This document shows, piece by piece, positions 17,440-26,994 of a stretch of 64,000 nucleotides of DNA. Each line of letters begins with the position of its first letter. The first letter of the stretch is position 1. Made by a program: the position numbers and the translations under genes. The notes beneath the pieces are model-generated. The model was not told the DNA's origin and searched no databases. It saw only the letters and a list, made by a program, of their open reading frames with translations. Source of the stretch: Sphingomonas jinjuensis (lineage in GTDB: Bacteria > Pseudomonadota > Alphaproteobacteria > Sphingomonadales > Sphingomonadaceae); contig NZ_JACIEV010000004.1 of the NCBI RefSeq assembly GCF_014197105.1, forward strand, positions 1-64,000. Direction: 5' to 3'.

Positions 17440-19953
17440 ATGGCAGATAAGGCGAATGCGAAGACGCTAGTCGCGTCGGGCGCGGCAGATGCAACGTTCA
17501 GTCTCGATCAGAGCAAAGTCTTCATTAGCAACCAAAACGGAACGATTGAAGTATTTGACATTGCGTCTCAAACCAAGATCGCGACCTGGCAGATCAGTTC
17601 AGCCCTAGGTGCGCTGTCACTATCGGAGGATGGATCCTATCTTCTCGCGTCGGATCCTCGACTTCCCGTAATTTACCGCGTTGATACGGCTACAGGGCGT
17701 ACGACCGGAACGTTCTCGGGCAGTGGCAGTGGATATAGAGACGTTGAAGTCGTTGACGGCGGCAAAGCTATCGTCAGCGGCTCCGCCGTTTCTGTCCTCG
17801 ATCTGACGACGGGTACCTTTTCACCGCTCAGCGGGGGAATCTACTACAGCGGCTCGTCGATCCTGACTGAAGACAAGCGATACACGCTGCTTGCCGAAAC
17901 CGGCATCTCGAACGGTCCTCTCGCCGTATACGATGATCGCGCCGGCAAGATCATTTCGTCAGGCGACGACTATCAGACGCCGTATACCGGATTTAACTTC
18001 GGCGTACAGGCGATCAGCGATGCCGCCGGCCTCATCTTTCAGGGCATCTACAGTCAAACGATCAATATATATGACCTGAACGTCAAATATCTCCGCTCGG
18101 TCAATCTCAATCCGTCGGGCTTCGACCAACTCACCGGACTGAGCGTCGATAAGACCGGGTCCTTTATCTACGCGGTGTTTTCCGGATTTTCAACGGGATC
18201 GGCCGTCGTCAAGTACACGACGCAGACCTTCCAGGAGATCGCCCGATACCAGTCGCCGGCGCTGACGACTTGGTCGGGTGGCCGGAATAGCTACGGCAAC
18301 GCCCTCCTGGTCTCGCAAGACGGCGGTGCAATCGTCGTCACCGATGCCGACTCGGGCAAGGTGACGTTGCTTACGCCACTGACGACCTTCCTGGGAACCG
18401 GGGATGCGGATATTCTGCGCGGCGACGACGGCGCCAACTATATGCAGGGATTGAGCGGCGACGATTATCTCCTCGGTTTCGCCGGATCAGACTTGCTTGA
18501 CGGCGGAACGGGTAACGACACGCTGCATGGCGGGGCGGGGGCCGACGTTCTTTCGGGCGGGCTCGGCAACGACACTTACGTCGTCGACAACATAGGCGAC
18601 GTGGTGACAGAGGTGGCCGGCGAAGGGCGCGATACCGTCTTCGCCGAGGTGAGCTACACGCTCGCCGCCGATGCGGAGGTCGAGGTGCTGTCGACATCGG
18701 CCAATGGCGCCACCAGCACGATCGCGCTGGCGGGCAATGGCTACGCCCAGGTCATTGTCGGCGATTACGGCAACAACACGCTGATCGGTGGCGGCACTTT
18801 GCGCTCGGGCGATCAGAACGACGTTCTCATCGGCCTGCGCGGCGATGATCGCTACGTCGTCGACAGCGTGCGGACAGTGGTGTTCGAGAATGCCGGCGAG
18901 GGCGCCGACGTCGTCACCGTGTCGGTCGCGGCGTCCAACTTCGTCCTCAACGCGGGCAGCTCGGTCGAGACGATCCAGGCCGCGAGCGGCACCGATGCGA
19001 TCAACATCACCGGCAATCCCGACGCCCAGACGATCGTCGGCAACGATGGCGCCAACATCCTGTCGGGGGCGGGTGGCGGCGATACGCTGATCGGGCTTGG
19101 CGGCAACGACACGTATCAGGTCCGTTCGATGGGCGACCAGGTGATCGAAGCGAACGGCGGCGGCGTCGACACGGTCTTCGCGACGGTCAGCTACAGCCTG
19201 GGGGCCAACGAGGTCGAGGTGCTGTCGACGGTGGTGCAGGCCGCCAACGACGCGATCAATTTGATCGGCAATTACGCGACGCAGCTGATCATCGGCAATT
19301 ACGGCAATAACATCCTGAACGGCGGATCGGCCGGCCAGGACACGCTGATCGGGCTGTTCGGTGACGATACCTATGCGGTCGGCGACAGCAGCGTCACGAT
19401 CGTCGAGAATGCCGGTCAGGGCACGGATACCGTCGTCACCAGCGTCAGCTATCAGCTGCGCAGCAACGCCAGCATCGAGAACTTTACCGCACAGAATCTG
19501 TCGGGGACGGAGCGGCTGGTGCTGATCGGCAACGACGTCAGCCAAACGATCGTCGGCAATGCGGGCGACAACACGATCGACGGGCGCGGCGGCAACGACC
19601 TGCTGGTCGGGGGAAGCGGATCGGACGTGTTCGCCTTCACCACGGCGCCCTCGGCGGGCAATAGCGACGTCATCCTCGATTTCCAGGCGGGCGTCGATCG
19701 CATCGGCCTCGCGAGCGACGTGTTCGCGGCCGTGACCGGCGGCGGCATCACGGCGGGCGAATTCGTGACCGGCACGGCGGCGCTCGATGCCGACGACCGG
19801 TTGATCTTCGACCAGGCCGGACGACGGCTGTTCTACGATGCCGACGGCAACGGGGCCGGCGCCGCGGTGCTGATCGCGACGTTCCAGAACCCGGCGCAAC
19901 TCGACGTCAACAGTTTCGTCGTCATCCCGCCGGTGTCCGACCTGCCGAGCTGA
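17440..19953 (+). CDS. Secreted RTX-repeat protein with N-terminal beta-propeller-like domain
   Basis: An 837-residue protein without a Sec signal. Residues about 10-320 consist of repeated strands (FSLDQSKVFISNQNGTIEVF, LSLSEDGSYLLAS) like a YVTN/WD-type beta-propeller. From about 325 onward come Ca-binding nonapeptides (GGTGNDTLHGGAGADVLSGG) and degenerate RTX blocks each containing NDTYVVD-like and EVLST-like strands. The last 100 residues (SDVFAFTTAPSAGNSDVILD, FQAGVDRIGL) match the C-terminal cap of type I-secreted RTX proteins. Secretion by a type I exporter is inferred; none is encoded nearby. The N-terminal third is A+T-richer than the repeats, suggesting a domain-shuffled origin. Ligand or activity unknown. 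Confidence 0.85.
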   Translation: MADKANAKTLVASGAADATFSLDQSKVFISNQNGTIEVFDIASQTKIATWQISSALGALSLSEDGSYLLASDPRLPVIYRVDTATGRTTGTFSGSGSGYRDVEVVDGGKAIVSGSAVSVLDLTTGTFSPLSGGIYYSGSSILTEDKRYTLLAETGISNGPLAVYDDRAGKIISSGDDYQTPYTGFNFGVQAISDAAGLIFQGIYSQTINIYDLNVKYLRSVNLNPSGFDQLTGLSVDKTGSFIYAVFSGFSTGSAVVKYTTQTFQEIARYQSPALTTWSGGRNSYGNALLVSQDGGAIVVTDADSGKVTLLTPLTTFLGTGDADILRGDDGANYMQGLSGDDYLLGFAGSDLLDGGTGNDTLHGGAGADVLSGGLGNDTYVVDNIGDVVTEVAGEGRDTVFAEVSYTLAADAEVEVLSTSANGATSTIALAGNGYAQVIVGDYGNNTLIGGGTLRSGDQNDVLIGLRGDDRYVVDSVRTVVFENAGEGADVVTVSVAASNFVLNAGSSVETIQAASGTDAINITGNPDAQTIVGNDGANILSGAGGGDTLIGLGGNDTYQVRSMGDQVIEANGGGVDTVFATVSYSLGANEVEVLSTVVQAANDAINLIGNYATQLIIGNYGNNILNGGSAGQDTLIGLFGDDTYAVGDSSVTIVENAGQGTDTVVTSVSYQLRSNASIENFTAQNLSGTERLVLIGNDVSQTIVGNAGDNTIDGRGGNDLLVGGSGSDVFAFTTAPSAGNSDVILDFQAGVDRIGLASDVFAAVTGGGITAGEFVTGTAALDADDRLIFDQAGRRLFYDADGNGAGAAVLIATFQNPAQLDVNSFVVIPPVSDLPS

Positions 19954-20008
19954 CCCTTGAAGCCGCGCCTTCGTGTGTTATCTTCCTACGACACACACGG
20001 AGGCCGGC

Positions 20009-20422
20009 ATGGGCAAGAAGCACAAGAAGAACAAGCACGGCCATGAGGGCGCAGGCGCCAAGGCGGGTGCGTTGCCGCTGGCCGGGCTGGCGGGGCTGGT
20101 GATGCGGCAGGCGGGGACGCCCGAAGGTCGTCAGGTGATCGCGACCGGGCTGCGGATGGCGGCGGATGCGATCAGCGGCACGCGGCGCGCGACGGGCGCG
20201 ACACCCCAGGCGCCGGTGCCGCCGGTCCCGCCCGTGCCCCCGGCGCCGCCCAGGACCGACGCCGGCGAGGCCAAGCCGGGCGATCCGGGCACGCGAACGG
20301 CGCAGGCATCGGTGCCGCCGGAGATGGCCAAAATCATGGGCTTTGCCGCATCGGCGCTCGAGCGCTGGGCGGGCGGGCTCGGCCAGCCGCGCGACGGGGC
20401 GGATCGGCCCAAGCCGCACTGA
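20009..20422 (+). CDS. Hypothetical basic/proline-rich protein, 137 aa
   Basis: Start ATG at 20009 follows GGAGGCCGGC, a strong ribosome site. The product opens with a Lys/His-rich tail (MGKKHKKNKHGHEGAG), has an Ala/Gly/Leu helix (about 15-50), a proline linker (PVPPVPPVPPAPP), and a C-terminal helix with MAKIMGFAASALERW. No recognised family; it looks like a small cytoplasmic or membrane-peripheral protein. It sits between the RTX gene and a convergent periplasmic-protein gene; no operon partner. Confidence 0.6.
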   Translation: MGKKHKKNKHGHEGAGAKAGALPLAGLAGLVMRQAGTPEGRQVIATGLRMAADAISGTRRATGATPQAPVPPVPPVPPAPPRTDAGEAKPGDPGTRTAQASVPPEMAKIMGFAASALERWAGGLGQPRDGADRPKPH

Positions 20423-20480
20423 GCGCCGAAGGGGCGCCCGGGCGCCGCGTTCGTTTCGCTAGCCGGGCGGTGACGCGGCT

Positions 20481-20969
20481 TCAGCGCAGGCGGGCGACCA
20501 TCAGCCTGATCGTCGGCGTCGTGCTGCCGGCGAGCTGGATCAGGTAGCGGCCGGGCGCGAGGTCGTAATCGACCATCTTGCGAACGCCGCTGCAGGCCGG
20601 GCCGTGGCCATGCGCCACCGACGCCAGCGCCGCGCCGTCGCGCACCACATCGACCCATGCGCCGGCGCCCAGCGCGATGCGATAGCGGCCCGCGCGGTCG
20701 ATCGTGAGCGAGAAGACTCCGCCGGCGGTTGCTGCCGCACCGGGCTTGGCGGGGGCGACCGGGTAGCGCAGCTGGGCGGTGGGACGCAGCTGTATGTCGG
20801 CCGCGGTGCCGGGCGTCACGGCAGGAGCGCCCTCCCCGCTCGTCCCGGCACGAAGCGGCCTTGCCGCGGACCAGCCCGCCAATTCGGGCGGCGGCGCCGC
20901 GACGGTGGCGCAGGCCGGAGCCGCCTGGAGCGCCAGCAGCGGGGCGAGGATCAATCCGGCTATCGTCAT
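20481..20969 (-). CDS. Hypothetical secreted protein, 162 aa
   Basis: Signal peptide MTIAGLILAPLLALQAAPACA, then a proline/alanine-rich segment and a beta-rich domain (VFSLTIDRAGRYRIALGAGA, ..DYDLAPGRYLIQLAGS) that resembles a small jelly-roll domain as found at the ends of periplasmic proteins. Two cysteines (one in the GPACSGVRKM segment) may form a disulfide. Function unknown. The start ATG at 20969 follows AAGGA at a good distance. A much longer frame extends upstream on this strand but is the mirror of the alpha-2-macroglobulin gene and is not real. Confidence 0.65.
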   Translation of the reverse strand: MTIAGLILAPLLALQAAPACATVAAPPPELAGWSAARPLRAGTSGEGAPAVTPGTAADIQLRPTAQLRYPVAPAKPGAAATAGGVFSLTIDRAGRYRIALGAGAWVDVVRDGAALASVAHGHGPACSGVRKMVDYDLAPGRYLIQLAGSTTPTIRLMVARLR

Positions 20970-21134
20970 CGTCGTTTTCCTTCGGGGCCGCATCGGCGGC
21001 GGCGTGATGGCGGAGCATGCCCCAGGTCTGGCTGCGCCGCGAGGTGGATTTTCGATCGGCATCGAAGGGCACGCCGACCATTGCCGCTCCTCTCGCACGC
21101 CATTACCCTCGCGCCACCTGTCGGGGAGGGTGTG

Positions 21135-24100
21135 ATGGCGGCACGGCGCTGGTTGGCGGCTTGGGCGGCGCTGATGGTGCCGGTGGCGGCGTTCGGGGGC
21201 GCCTCGCCGGAAGTCATCATGGCGCAGCCGGGCGTCGGCGACGGCGCGGTCGAGCGGTTCACGCTTCGCTTCAACGTCGCGATGGTGCCGCTGGGCGATC
21301 CGCGCGCCGCGGCACCGATGAAGACCGATTGCGCGGGGCAAGGGCGCTGGGTCGACCAGCAGACCTGGGTCTATGAATTCGCCGCGCCGCTCGACGGGGC
21401 GCAGAAGTGCAGTTTCGAGGCGGTGCCGGGGCTGAAGAGCGTCGGCGGCTACACGCTGACCGGCCAGACGAAGTTCGAGATCGATGCCGGCGGGCCGGTG
21501 GTGCGATCGATCCTGCCCGATGCGGGCGGCACGCAGATCGAGGAGGAGCAGACCTTCCTGATCGCGACCAGCGTCCCCGCGCTGCGCCAGTCGATCGCCG
21601 CCAACGCCTATTGCGCGGTCGAGGGGATCGGTGAGAAGATCCCGGTCGACGTGCTGCCCGCCGACGTCCCGGCCAGGCTCCTCACCGCGATGAGCAGCAG
21701 CGATTACGACGCTTATTATTTCCTCGACAAGGCGCTGGTGCCGTTCGCGCTGCTGAAGCCCGACGCGGCGATGCGCTTTCGTCAGAGCGCCAAGCTGCCC
21801 GCGGGCGATAGCGCGGCGGCGCGGGCGAAGGCGCTGGCCAATGTCGTCGCGGTGAAGTGCCGCCGGCCGCTGCCCCCGGGACAGGATGTGGCGCTGGTGT
21901 GGTCGGGCAGGATCACCGGCCAGTCGGGCAAGGTCGCGGGCGCCGACCAGCGGTTCGATTTCAAGGTGAGGAAGCCCTTTACCGCGCGCTTCGAATGCTC
22001 GCGGATCAATGCGGCGGCCGGCTGCAATCCGGTCGAGCCCGCCTATGTCCGCTTCAGCGACAAGGTGCCGAGAGCGATGGCGGCGGCGGTGCGCATCCGC
22101 CTGCCCGACGGGCGCGAGATCGCGCCGACGCTGTCGAAGGACGAGCAGCACCAGGCGACGCTGAGCGACGTCAGCTTTGCCAAGCCCCTGCCCTTCGCCA
22201 CCAAGGCCGAAGTGATCCTGCCCGCCAACGTCCGCGATGAGAGCGGGCGGGCACTGACCAACGCCGCGCGCTTTCCGCTGGCGGTCCGCTTCGACAGCGC
22301 GCCGCCGCTGGTAAAGTTCGCAGCCGACTTTGGCATCCTCGAGGCGAAGCAGGGCGGCGTGCTGCCGGTCACGGTGCGCGCGGTCGAGCCGGCGTTGCAG
22401 GGCAAGCGGATCGGCGTCGGCGGGCGCACCTTGCGCGTCGGCAGCGACGACGGCGAGGTCGCGCGCTGGCTGCGCACCGTCGACAAGGCGGGCGAGGACG
22501 ACATCGACACCGTCCGCAACGATGATGGCGAGGTGATCCGCAGCACCAACAACACCGGTGCGCGCTCGATTTTGCCTGCGGGGATCGGCGAGGCGCTGTC
22601 TGTGCCGCTGCCGGGCAAGGGGCGCGATTTCGAAGTGGTCGGCATCCCGCTCGGCAAGCCCGGCTTCTACGTCGTCGAGCTGGCGAGCCCGGTGCTGGGC
22701 CGCGCGCTGCTGGGACGCGATGCGCCGCGCTACGTCGCGACGGCGGCGCTCGTCACCAACATGGCGGTGCATTTCAAATGGGGGCGCGAGCGGAGTCTGG
22801 CGTGGGTGACGTCGCTCGACACCGGCAGGCCGGTAGCGGGCGCGCTGGTGACGATCACCGACAGCTGCACCGGCGCCAAGCTGATGCACGGCACCACCGA
22901 CAGGAGCGGCGGCGTGCTGACCGCGCCGGGACTGCCCGCGCCCGAAACCTATGGCAGCTGCGAGGGCGAGAACCATCCGCTGATGGTGTCGGCGCGCGCT
23001 GGCGACGATTTCAGCTTCGCGCTGACCAGCTGGGGCGACGGCATCCGGCCGTGGGACTTCGAGCTGCCCTATGGCTATTCGGCGCCGGGCGAGCAGCTCC
23101 ACACCGTGTTCGACCGGACGCTGCTGCGCCAGGGCGAGACGATCCACATGAAGCACATCCTGCGCCAGGCCGTCGGCGCGGGCTTCCGTATTCCGGTGGG
23201 GTTCAAGGGCACGCTGACGCTGGCGCATCGCGGGTCGGACACGCGGTTCGAGCTGCCGCTGACGATCGACGGCCGCGGCAATGGCGAGACGAGCTGGACC
23301 GCGCCCAAGGGGGCGCCGATGGGCGATTACGACCTCACCGTGACGGTCGAAGGCCGGACGATCGCGAGCGACCAGTCGTTCGAGGTCGACGAGTTCCGTT
23401 TGCCAACGATGCGCGCCACCGTGACCGGGCCGGACAGGCCGGCGGTGGTCCCCAAGTCGCTGCCGCTCGACCTGTTCGTCGGGTATCTGTCCGGCGGCGG
23501 CGCGGCGAACCTGCCGGTCGACCTGCGGGTCGGCTGGTTCCGGCACAGCGGCACGCCCGAGGGGTACGACAACTACAGCTTCGGCGGGCGTCCCGTGACC
23601 GAGGGGGTGACTGCGCTCGACAATGGCGGCGACGACGAAGCCTCGCCGCTGCCACCGACGCAGACGCTGCCGGCGACGCTGGGCGCCGATGGCACGGCGC
23701 GGACCAGCATCGACGTGCCGGCGCTCGACGGCCTGACCGACATGCGCGTCGAGATGGATTACCAGGACGCCGATGGCGAGGTGCTGACCGCGTCGAAGCT
23801 GATCCCGATCCATCCGTCGGCGGTGCAGCTGGGCATCCGCACCGATGGCTGGCTGATGAAGCAGGACGACCTTCGGCTGCGCTTCGTGGCGCTGGGGCTC
23901 GACGGCAAGCCGTTGAAGGGGCGCAAGATCAATGTCGCGCTGTACAGCCGCGAGGTGCTGACGGCGCGGCGGCGGCTGATCGGCGGCTTCTATGCCTACG
24001 ACAATCAGGTGCGCACGACGAAGCTGGCGCAGGGCTGCACCGCGACGACCGACGAACTGGGGCTGGCGACGTGCCGGATCGATCCGGGGGTGTCGGGCGA

Positions 24101-26906
24101 GGTGTTCGCGGTGGCGACGACGGCCGACGACGACGGCCAAGTCGCGCGCGCGGTGACGTCGACCTGGCTGGTCGGCGACGACGCCTGGTGGTTCGGCGGC
24201 GACAATGGCGACCGCATGGACGTGGTGCCCGAGAAGCAATCCTATGCCGCGGGCGAGACCGCGCGCTTCCAGGTGCGGATGCCGTTCCGCAAGGCGACCG
24301 CGCTGGTGACCGTGGAGCGCGAGGGCGTGCTGTCGAGCTTCGTCACCGACCTCAGCGGCAGCGATCCGGTGGTCGAGGTCAAGATGCCGGGAAGCTTTGC
24401 GCCCGACGTCTATGTCTCGGTGATGGCGGTGCGCGGGCGGATCGAGCCCGGCTGGGGCGGCTGGTTCCGGCGCATCGCCGAGAAGATCGGGCTGGTCGCC
24501 AGAAGCGAGCCGGCGCCCGAACAGACCGCGCTCGTCGATCTCGCCAAGCCCGCTTATCGCCTCGGCATCGCCAAGGTGAAGGTGGGCTGGGAGGCGCATC
24601 GGCTGAACGTCGCGGTGAAGGCCGCTCAGCCTGCCTATGGCCCGCGCGAGAGCGCTGCGGTGATGGTGCAGGTGCGCGCGCCAGACGGCAAGCCGGCGGC
24701 GGCGGCGGACGTCGCCTTCGTCGCGGTCGACGAGGCGCTGTTGCAGCTGTCGCCCAATGACAGCTGGGACGTGCTGACCGCGCTGATGGGCGAGCGGCCG
24801 CTGTCGGTGCTGACCGCGACCGCGCAGATGCAGGTCGTCGGCAAGCGCCACTATGGCCGCAAGGCGGTGGAAGCGGGCGGCGGTGGCGGCGATGCGGCGG
24901 CGGCACTCAACCGCGAGAATTTCCAGCCGGTGCTGTTGTGGCGCGGGCACCTGCCGCTCGACGCGCAGGGGCGCGCCAAGGTGATGGTGCCGCTGTCCGA
25001 CGCGCTGTCGTCGTTCAAGCTGGTGGCGATCGCGACCGATGGCGCGCAGCTGTACGGCACCGGCAGCACGAGCGTGCGCACGCGGCAGGATCTGTCGATC
25101 TATCCGGGCGTGCCGCCGCTGGTGCGCGCGGGCGACTGGTTCGCGGCGGGCTTCACGCTGCGCAACGGATCGGCCAAGCCGATGACGGTGACCGCGACCG
25201 CAGAGCTGAGCCCCAGGGTGGCACAGGGACGGCCGATCACGGTGACGATCCCCGCGGGTGGCGCGGTGCCGGTAGCATGGAATCTGAGCGTGCCGGCAGG
25301 GCTGACCAACCTGCGCTGGCAGGTGTCGGCGCGCGCCGCCGATGGCCGCGCGGCAGATCGGGTGACGGTGACGCAGGACGTCGTGCCGGCGGTGCCGGTC
25401 GAGGTGTGGGCGCAGGCGCTGATGCGGGTGGGTGCCGATACGCAGGTGCCGATCGCGCCGCCGGTGGGCGCGCTTGCCGGGCGAGGGTCGGTCGACGTCC
25501 GGCTGGCGGATACGCTGGCGCCGCCGATGGCGGGGGTACGCGAGTATATGGCGCGCTATCCCTACGACTGTTTCGAACAGCAGTTGTCGCGGCAGGTGGT
25601 GTTCGACGATCTCGCCGGGTGGCGGGCACTGTCCGGCGAGATACCGACCTATCAGGCGGAGAATGGCCTGCTACGATACTTCCCCTCGCCGCTGATCCGG
25701 GGATCGGAGGCGCTGACGTCCTACGTTCTGGCGGTGACCGCCGAGGCCGGCTGGCCGCTGCCCGAGGAGCCGAAGCGGCGGATGGTGCAGGCGTTGACGT
25801 CGGTGATCGACGGGCGGTTGCGCAGCGAAGACTATGGCGACGTGCGGTTGCAGAAGCTCGCCGCCTTCACCGCGCTGGCGCGTGCGGGCGCGGCGACGCC
25901 CGCGATGATCGGGCAGATGGGGATGGCGCCGGCGGAGATGCCGACCGCGAACCTCGCCGACTATATCGTCGCGCTCGACCGGCTTGGCGCGGCGCCGCAG
26001 CGGGCGCAGGCGGAGGCCGTGCTGCGGTCGCGACTGGTGTACGAGGGGACGCGGCTCGACCTGACCGATGCGGGCAGTACCGCCTGGTGGCTGATGCAGT
26101 CGGGCGACGAGGCGGCGATCAAGGCGGCGAGCGTCGCGGTCGGGCGGCCCGGATGGCAGGACGAGGCGCCGAAGATGATGGTCGGCGTGGCATCGCGCCA
26201 GCAGCGCGGGCATTGGGACACGACGCCGGCGAATGCGTGGGGCGCGCTGCTCGTCCGCCGCTTCGCCGCTGCCTATCCGGCGCAGGCGATCCAGGGGACG
26301 ACGACACTGTCGCTGGCGGGGCGGCAGGTGGCGAAGGGCTGGCCGCTCGCCGAGGCAAAGGTTGTCGCCAGCTTCGCGCTGCCGTCCGGGCAGACGCCGC
26401 TGCTGCTGCGCCAGGCGGGTGGCGACGGGCCGTGGGCGACGGTATCGGTCAAGGCGGCGGTGCCGCTGCGCCAGCCGCTGTTCGCAGGATACCGGCTGAC
26501 CAAGCAGGTGACGGTGGTGCAGGCGCGGGTGCCGGGTCGGTTCACGCGCGGCGACGTGCTGCGCGTGACGCTGACCGTCGAGGCGTCGGCGGAGCGGAGC
26601 TGGGTGGTGGTAAGTGATCCGGTGCCACCGGGGGCGACGATCGTCGGCGCGCTGGGCGGGCAATCGGCGATGCTGGCCGAGGGCGGGCCGCAGGATGCGA
26701 GCGCGCCGAGCTATGTCGAGCGCGGGCGCGAAGCGTGGCGCGGCTATTTCGCCTGGATGCCGCGCGGCAAGACGGTGATGAGCTATACCGTGCGGCTGAA
26801 CGGCGCCGGGCGCTTCTCGCTGCCGCCGAGCGTGGTGGAGGCGATGTATTCGCCGGCGATCCGCGCAGCGGTGCCCAATGCGGCGGTGACGGTGGGGCAG
26901 CGGTGA
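21135..26906 (+). CDS. Bacterial alpha-2-macroglobulin
   Basis: A 1923-residue periplasmic protease trap. A signal peptide (MAARRWLAAWAALMVPVAAF) lacks a lipobox, so the protein is probably soluble or anchored by other means. The long array of MG beta-domains ends in the thioester domain with C-F-E-Q, the CxEQ thioester motif, at about 1479-1482 (YPYDCFEQQL). The family inhibits proteases by covalent entrapment, protecting the cell envelope; a partner is PBP1C, encoded 88 bases downstream, an association conserved across Gram-negatives. The start is ATG at 21135 after GGGGAGGGTGTG; upstream extension of the frame has no signal peptide. Confidence 0.95.
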   Translation: MAARRWLAAWAALMVPVAAFGGASPEVIMAQPGVGDGAVERFTLRFNVAMVPLGDPRAAAPMKTDCAGQGRWVDQQTWVYEFAAPLDGAQKCSFEAVPGLKSVGGYTLTGQTKFEIDAGGPVVRSILPDAGGTQIEEEQTFLIATSVPALRQSIAANAYCAVEGIGEKIPVDVLPADVPARLLTAMSSSDYDAYYFLDKALVPFALLKPDAAMRFRQSAKLPAGDSAAARAKALANVVAVKCRRPLPPGQDVALVWSGRITGQSGKVAGADQRFDFKVRKPFTARFECSRINAAAGCNPVEPAYVRFSDKVPRAMAAAVRIRLPDGREIAPTLSKDEQHQATLSDVSFAKPLPFATKAEVILPANVRDESGRALTNAARFPLAVRFDSAPPLVKFAADFGILEAKQGGVLPVTVRAVEPALQGKRIGVGGRTLRVGSDDGEVARWLRTVDKAGEDDIDTVRNDDGEVIRSTNNTGARSILPAGIGEALSVPLPGKGRDFEVVGIPLGKPGFYVVELASPVLGRALLGRDAPRYVATAALVTNMAVHFKWGRERSLAWVTSLDTGRPVAGALVTITDSCTGAKLMHGTTDRSGGVLTAPGLPAPETYGSCEGENHPLMVSARAGDDFSFALTSWGDGIRPWDFELPYGYSAPGEQLHTVFDRTLLRQGETIHMKHILRQAVGAGFRIPVGFKGTLTLAHRGSDTRFELPLTIDGRGNGETSWTAPKGAPMGDYDLTVTVEGRTIASDQSFEVDEFRLPTMRATVTGPDRPAVVPKSLPLDLFVGYLSGGGAANLPVDLRVGWFRHSGTPEGYDNYSFGGRPVTEGVTALDNGGDDEASPLPPTQTLPATLGADGTARTSIDVPALDGLTDMRVEMDYQDADGEVLTASKLIPIHPSAVQLGIRTDGWLMKQDDLRLRFVALGLDGKPLKGRKINVALYSREVLTARRRLIGGFYAYDNQVRTTKLAQGCTATTDELGLATCRIDPGVSGEVFAVATTADDDGQVARAVTSTWLVGDDAWWFGGDNGDRMDVVPEKQSYAAGETARFQVRMPFRKATALVTVEREGVLSSFVTDLSGSDPVVEVKMPGSFAPDVYVSVMAVRGRIEPGWGGWFRRIAEKIGLVARSEPAPEQTALVDLAKPAYRLGIAKVKVGWEAHRLNVAVKAAQPAYGPRESAAVMVQVRAPDGKPAAAADVAFVAVDEALLQLSPNDSWDVLTALMGERPLSVLTATAQMQVVGKRHYGRKAVEAGGGGGDAAAALNRENFQPVLLWRGHLPLDAQGRAKVMVPLSDALSSFKLVAIATDGAQLYGTGSTSVRTRQDLSIYPGVPPLVRAGDWFAAGFTLRNGSAKPMTVTATAELSPRVAQGRPITVTIPAGGAVPVAWNLSVPAGLTNLRWQVSARAADGRAADRVTVTQDVVPAVPVEVWAQALMRVGADTQVPIAPPVGALAGRGSVDVRLADTLAPPMAGVREYMARYPYDCFEQQLSRQVVFDDLAGWRALSGEIPTYQAENGLLRYFPSPLIRGSEALTSYVLAVTAEAGWPLPEEPKRRMVQALTSVIDGRLRSEDYGDVRLQKLAAFTALARAGAATPAMIGQMGMAPAEMPTANLADYIVALDRLGAAPQRAQAEAVLRSRLVYEGTRLDLTDAGSTAWWLMQSGDEAAIKAASVAVGRPGWQDEAPKMMVGVASRQQRGHWDTTPANAWGALLVRRFAAAYPAQAIQGTTTLSLAGRQVAKGWPLAEAKVVASFALPSGQTPLLLRQAGGDGPWATVSVKAAVPLRQPLFAGYRLTKQVTVVQARVPGRFTRGDVLRVTLTVEASAERSWVVVSDPVPPGATIVGALGGQSAMLAEGGPQDASAPSYVERGREAWRGYFAWMPRGKTVMSYTVRLNGAGRFSLPPSVVEAMYSPAIRAAVPNAAVTVGQR

Positions 26907-26913
26907 TTCATGC

Positions 26914-26980
26914 CACCCCGGCGAAGGCTGGGGACCAGTCATGAGCGGCCCGCAACTGGGCCCCGGCCTTCGCCGGGGTG
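26914..26980. repeat. Paired palindromic repeat between alpha-2-macroglobulin and pbpC
   Basis: Inverted arms CACCCCGGCGAAGGCTGGGG (26914-26933) and CCCCGGCCTTCGCCGGGGTG (26961-26980). It separates two cooperating genes and includes an ATG at 26941 that I do not use as the pbpC start for this reason. Confidence 0.8.
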
Positions 26981-26994
26981 GGAGTGATGTAAGA

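Noticed and set aside
20970..24950. Very long minus-strand frame continuing upstream of the small secreted protein
   Set aside because: It mirrors the alpha-2-macroglobulin gene. Only the last 162 codons (20481-20969), outside that gene, with a signal peptide and a ribosome site, are credible.
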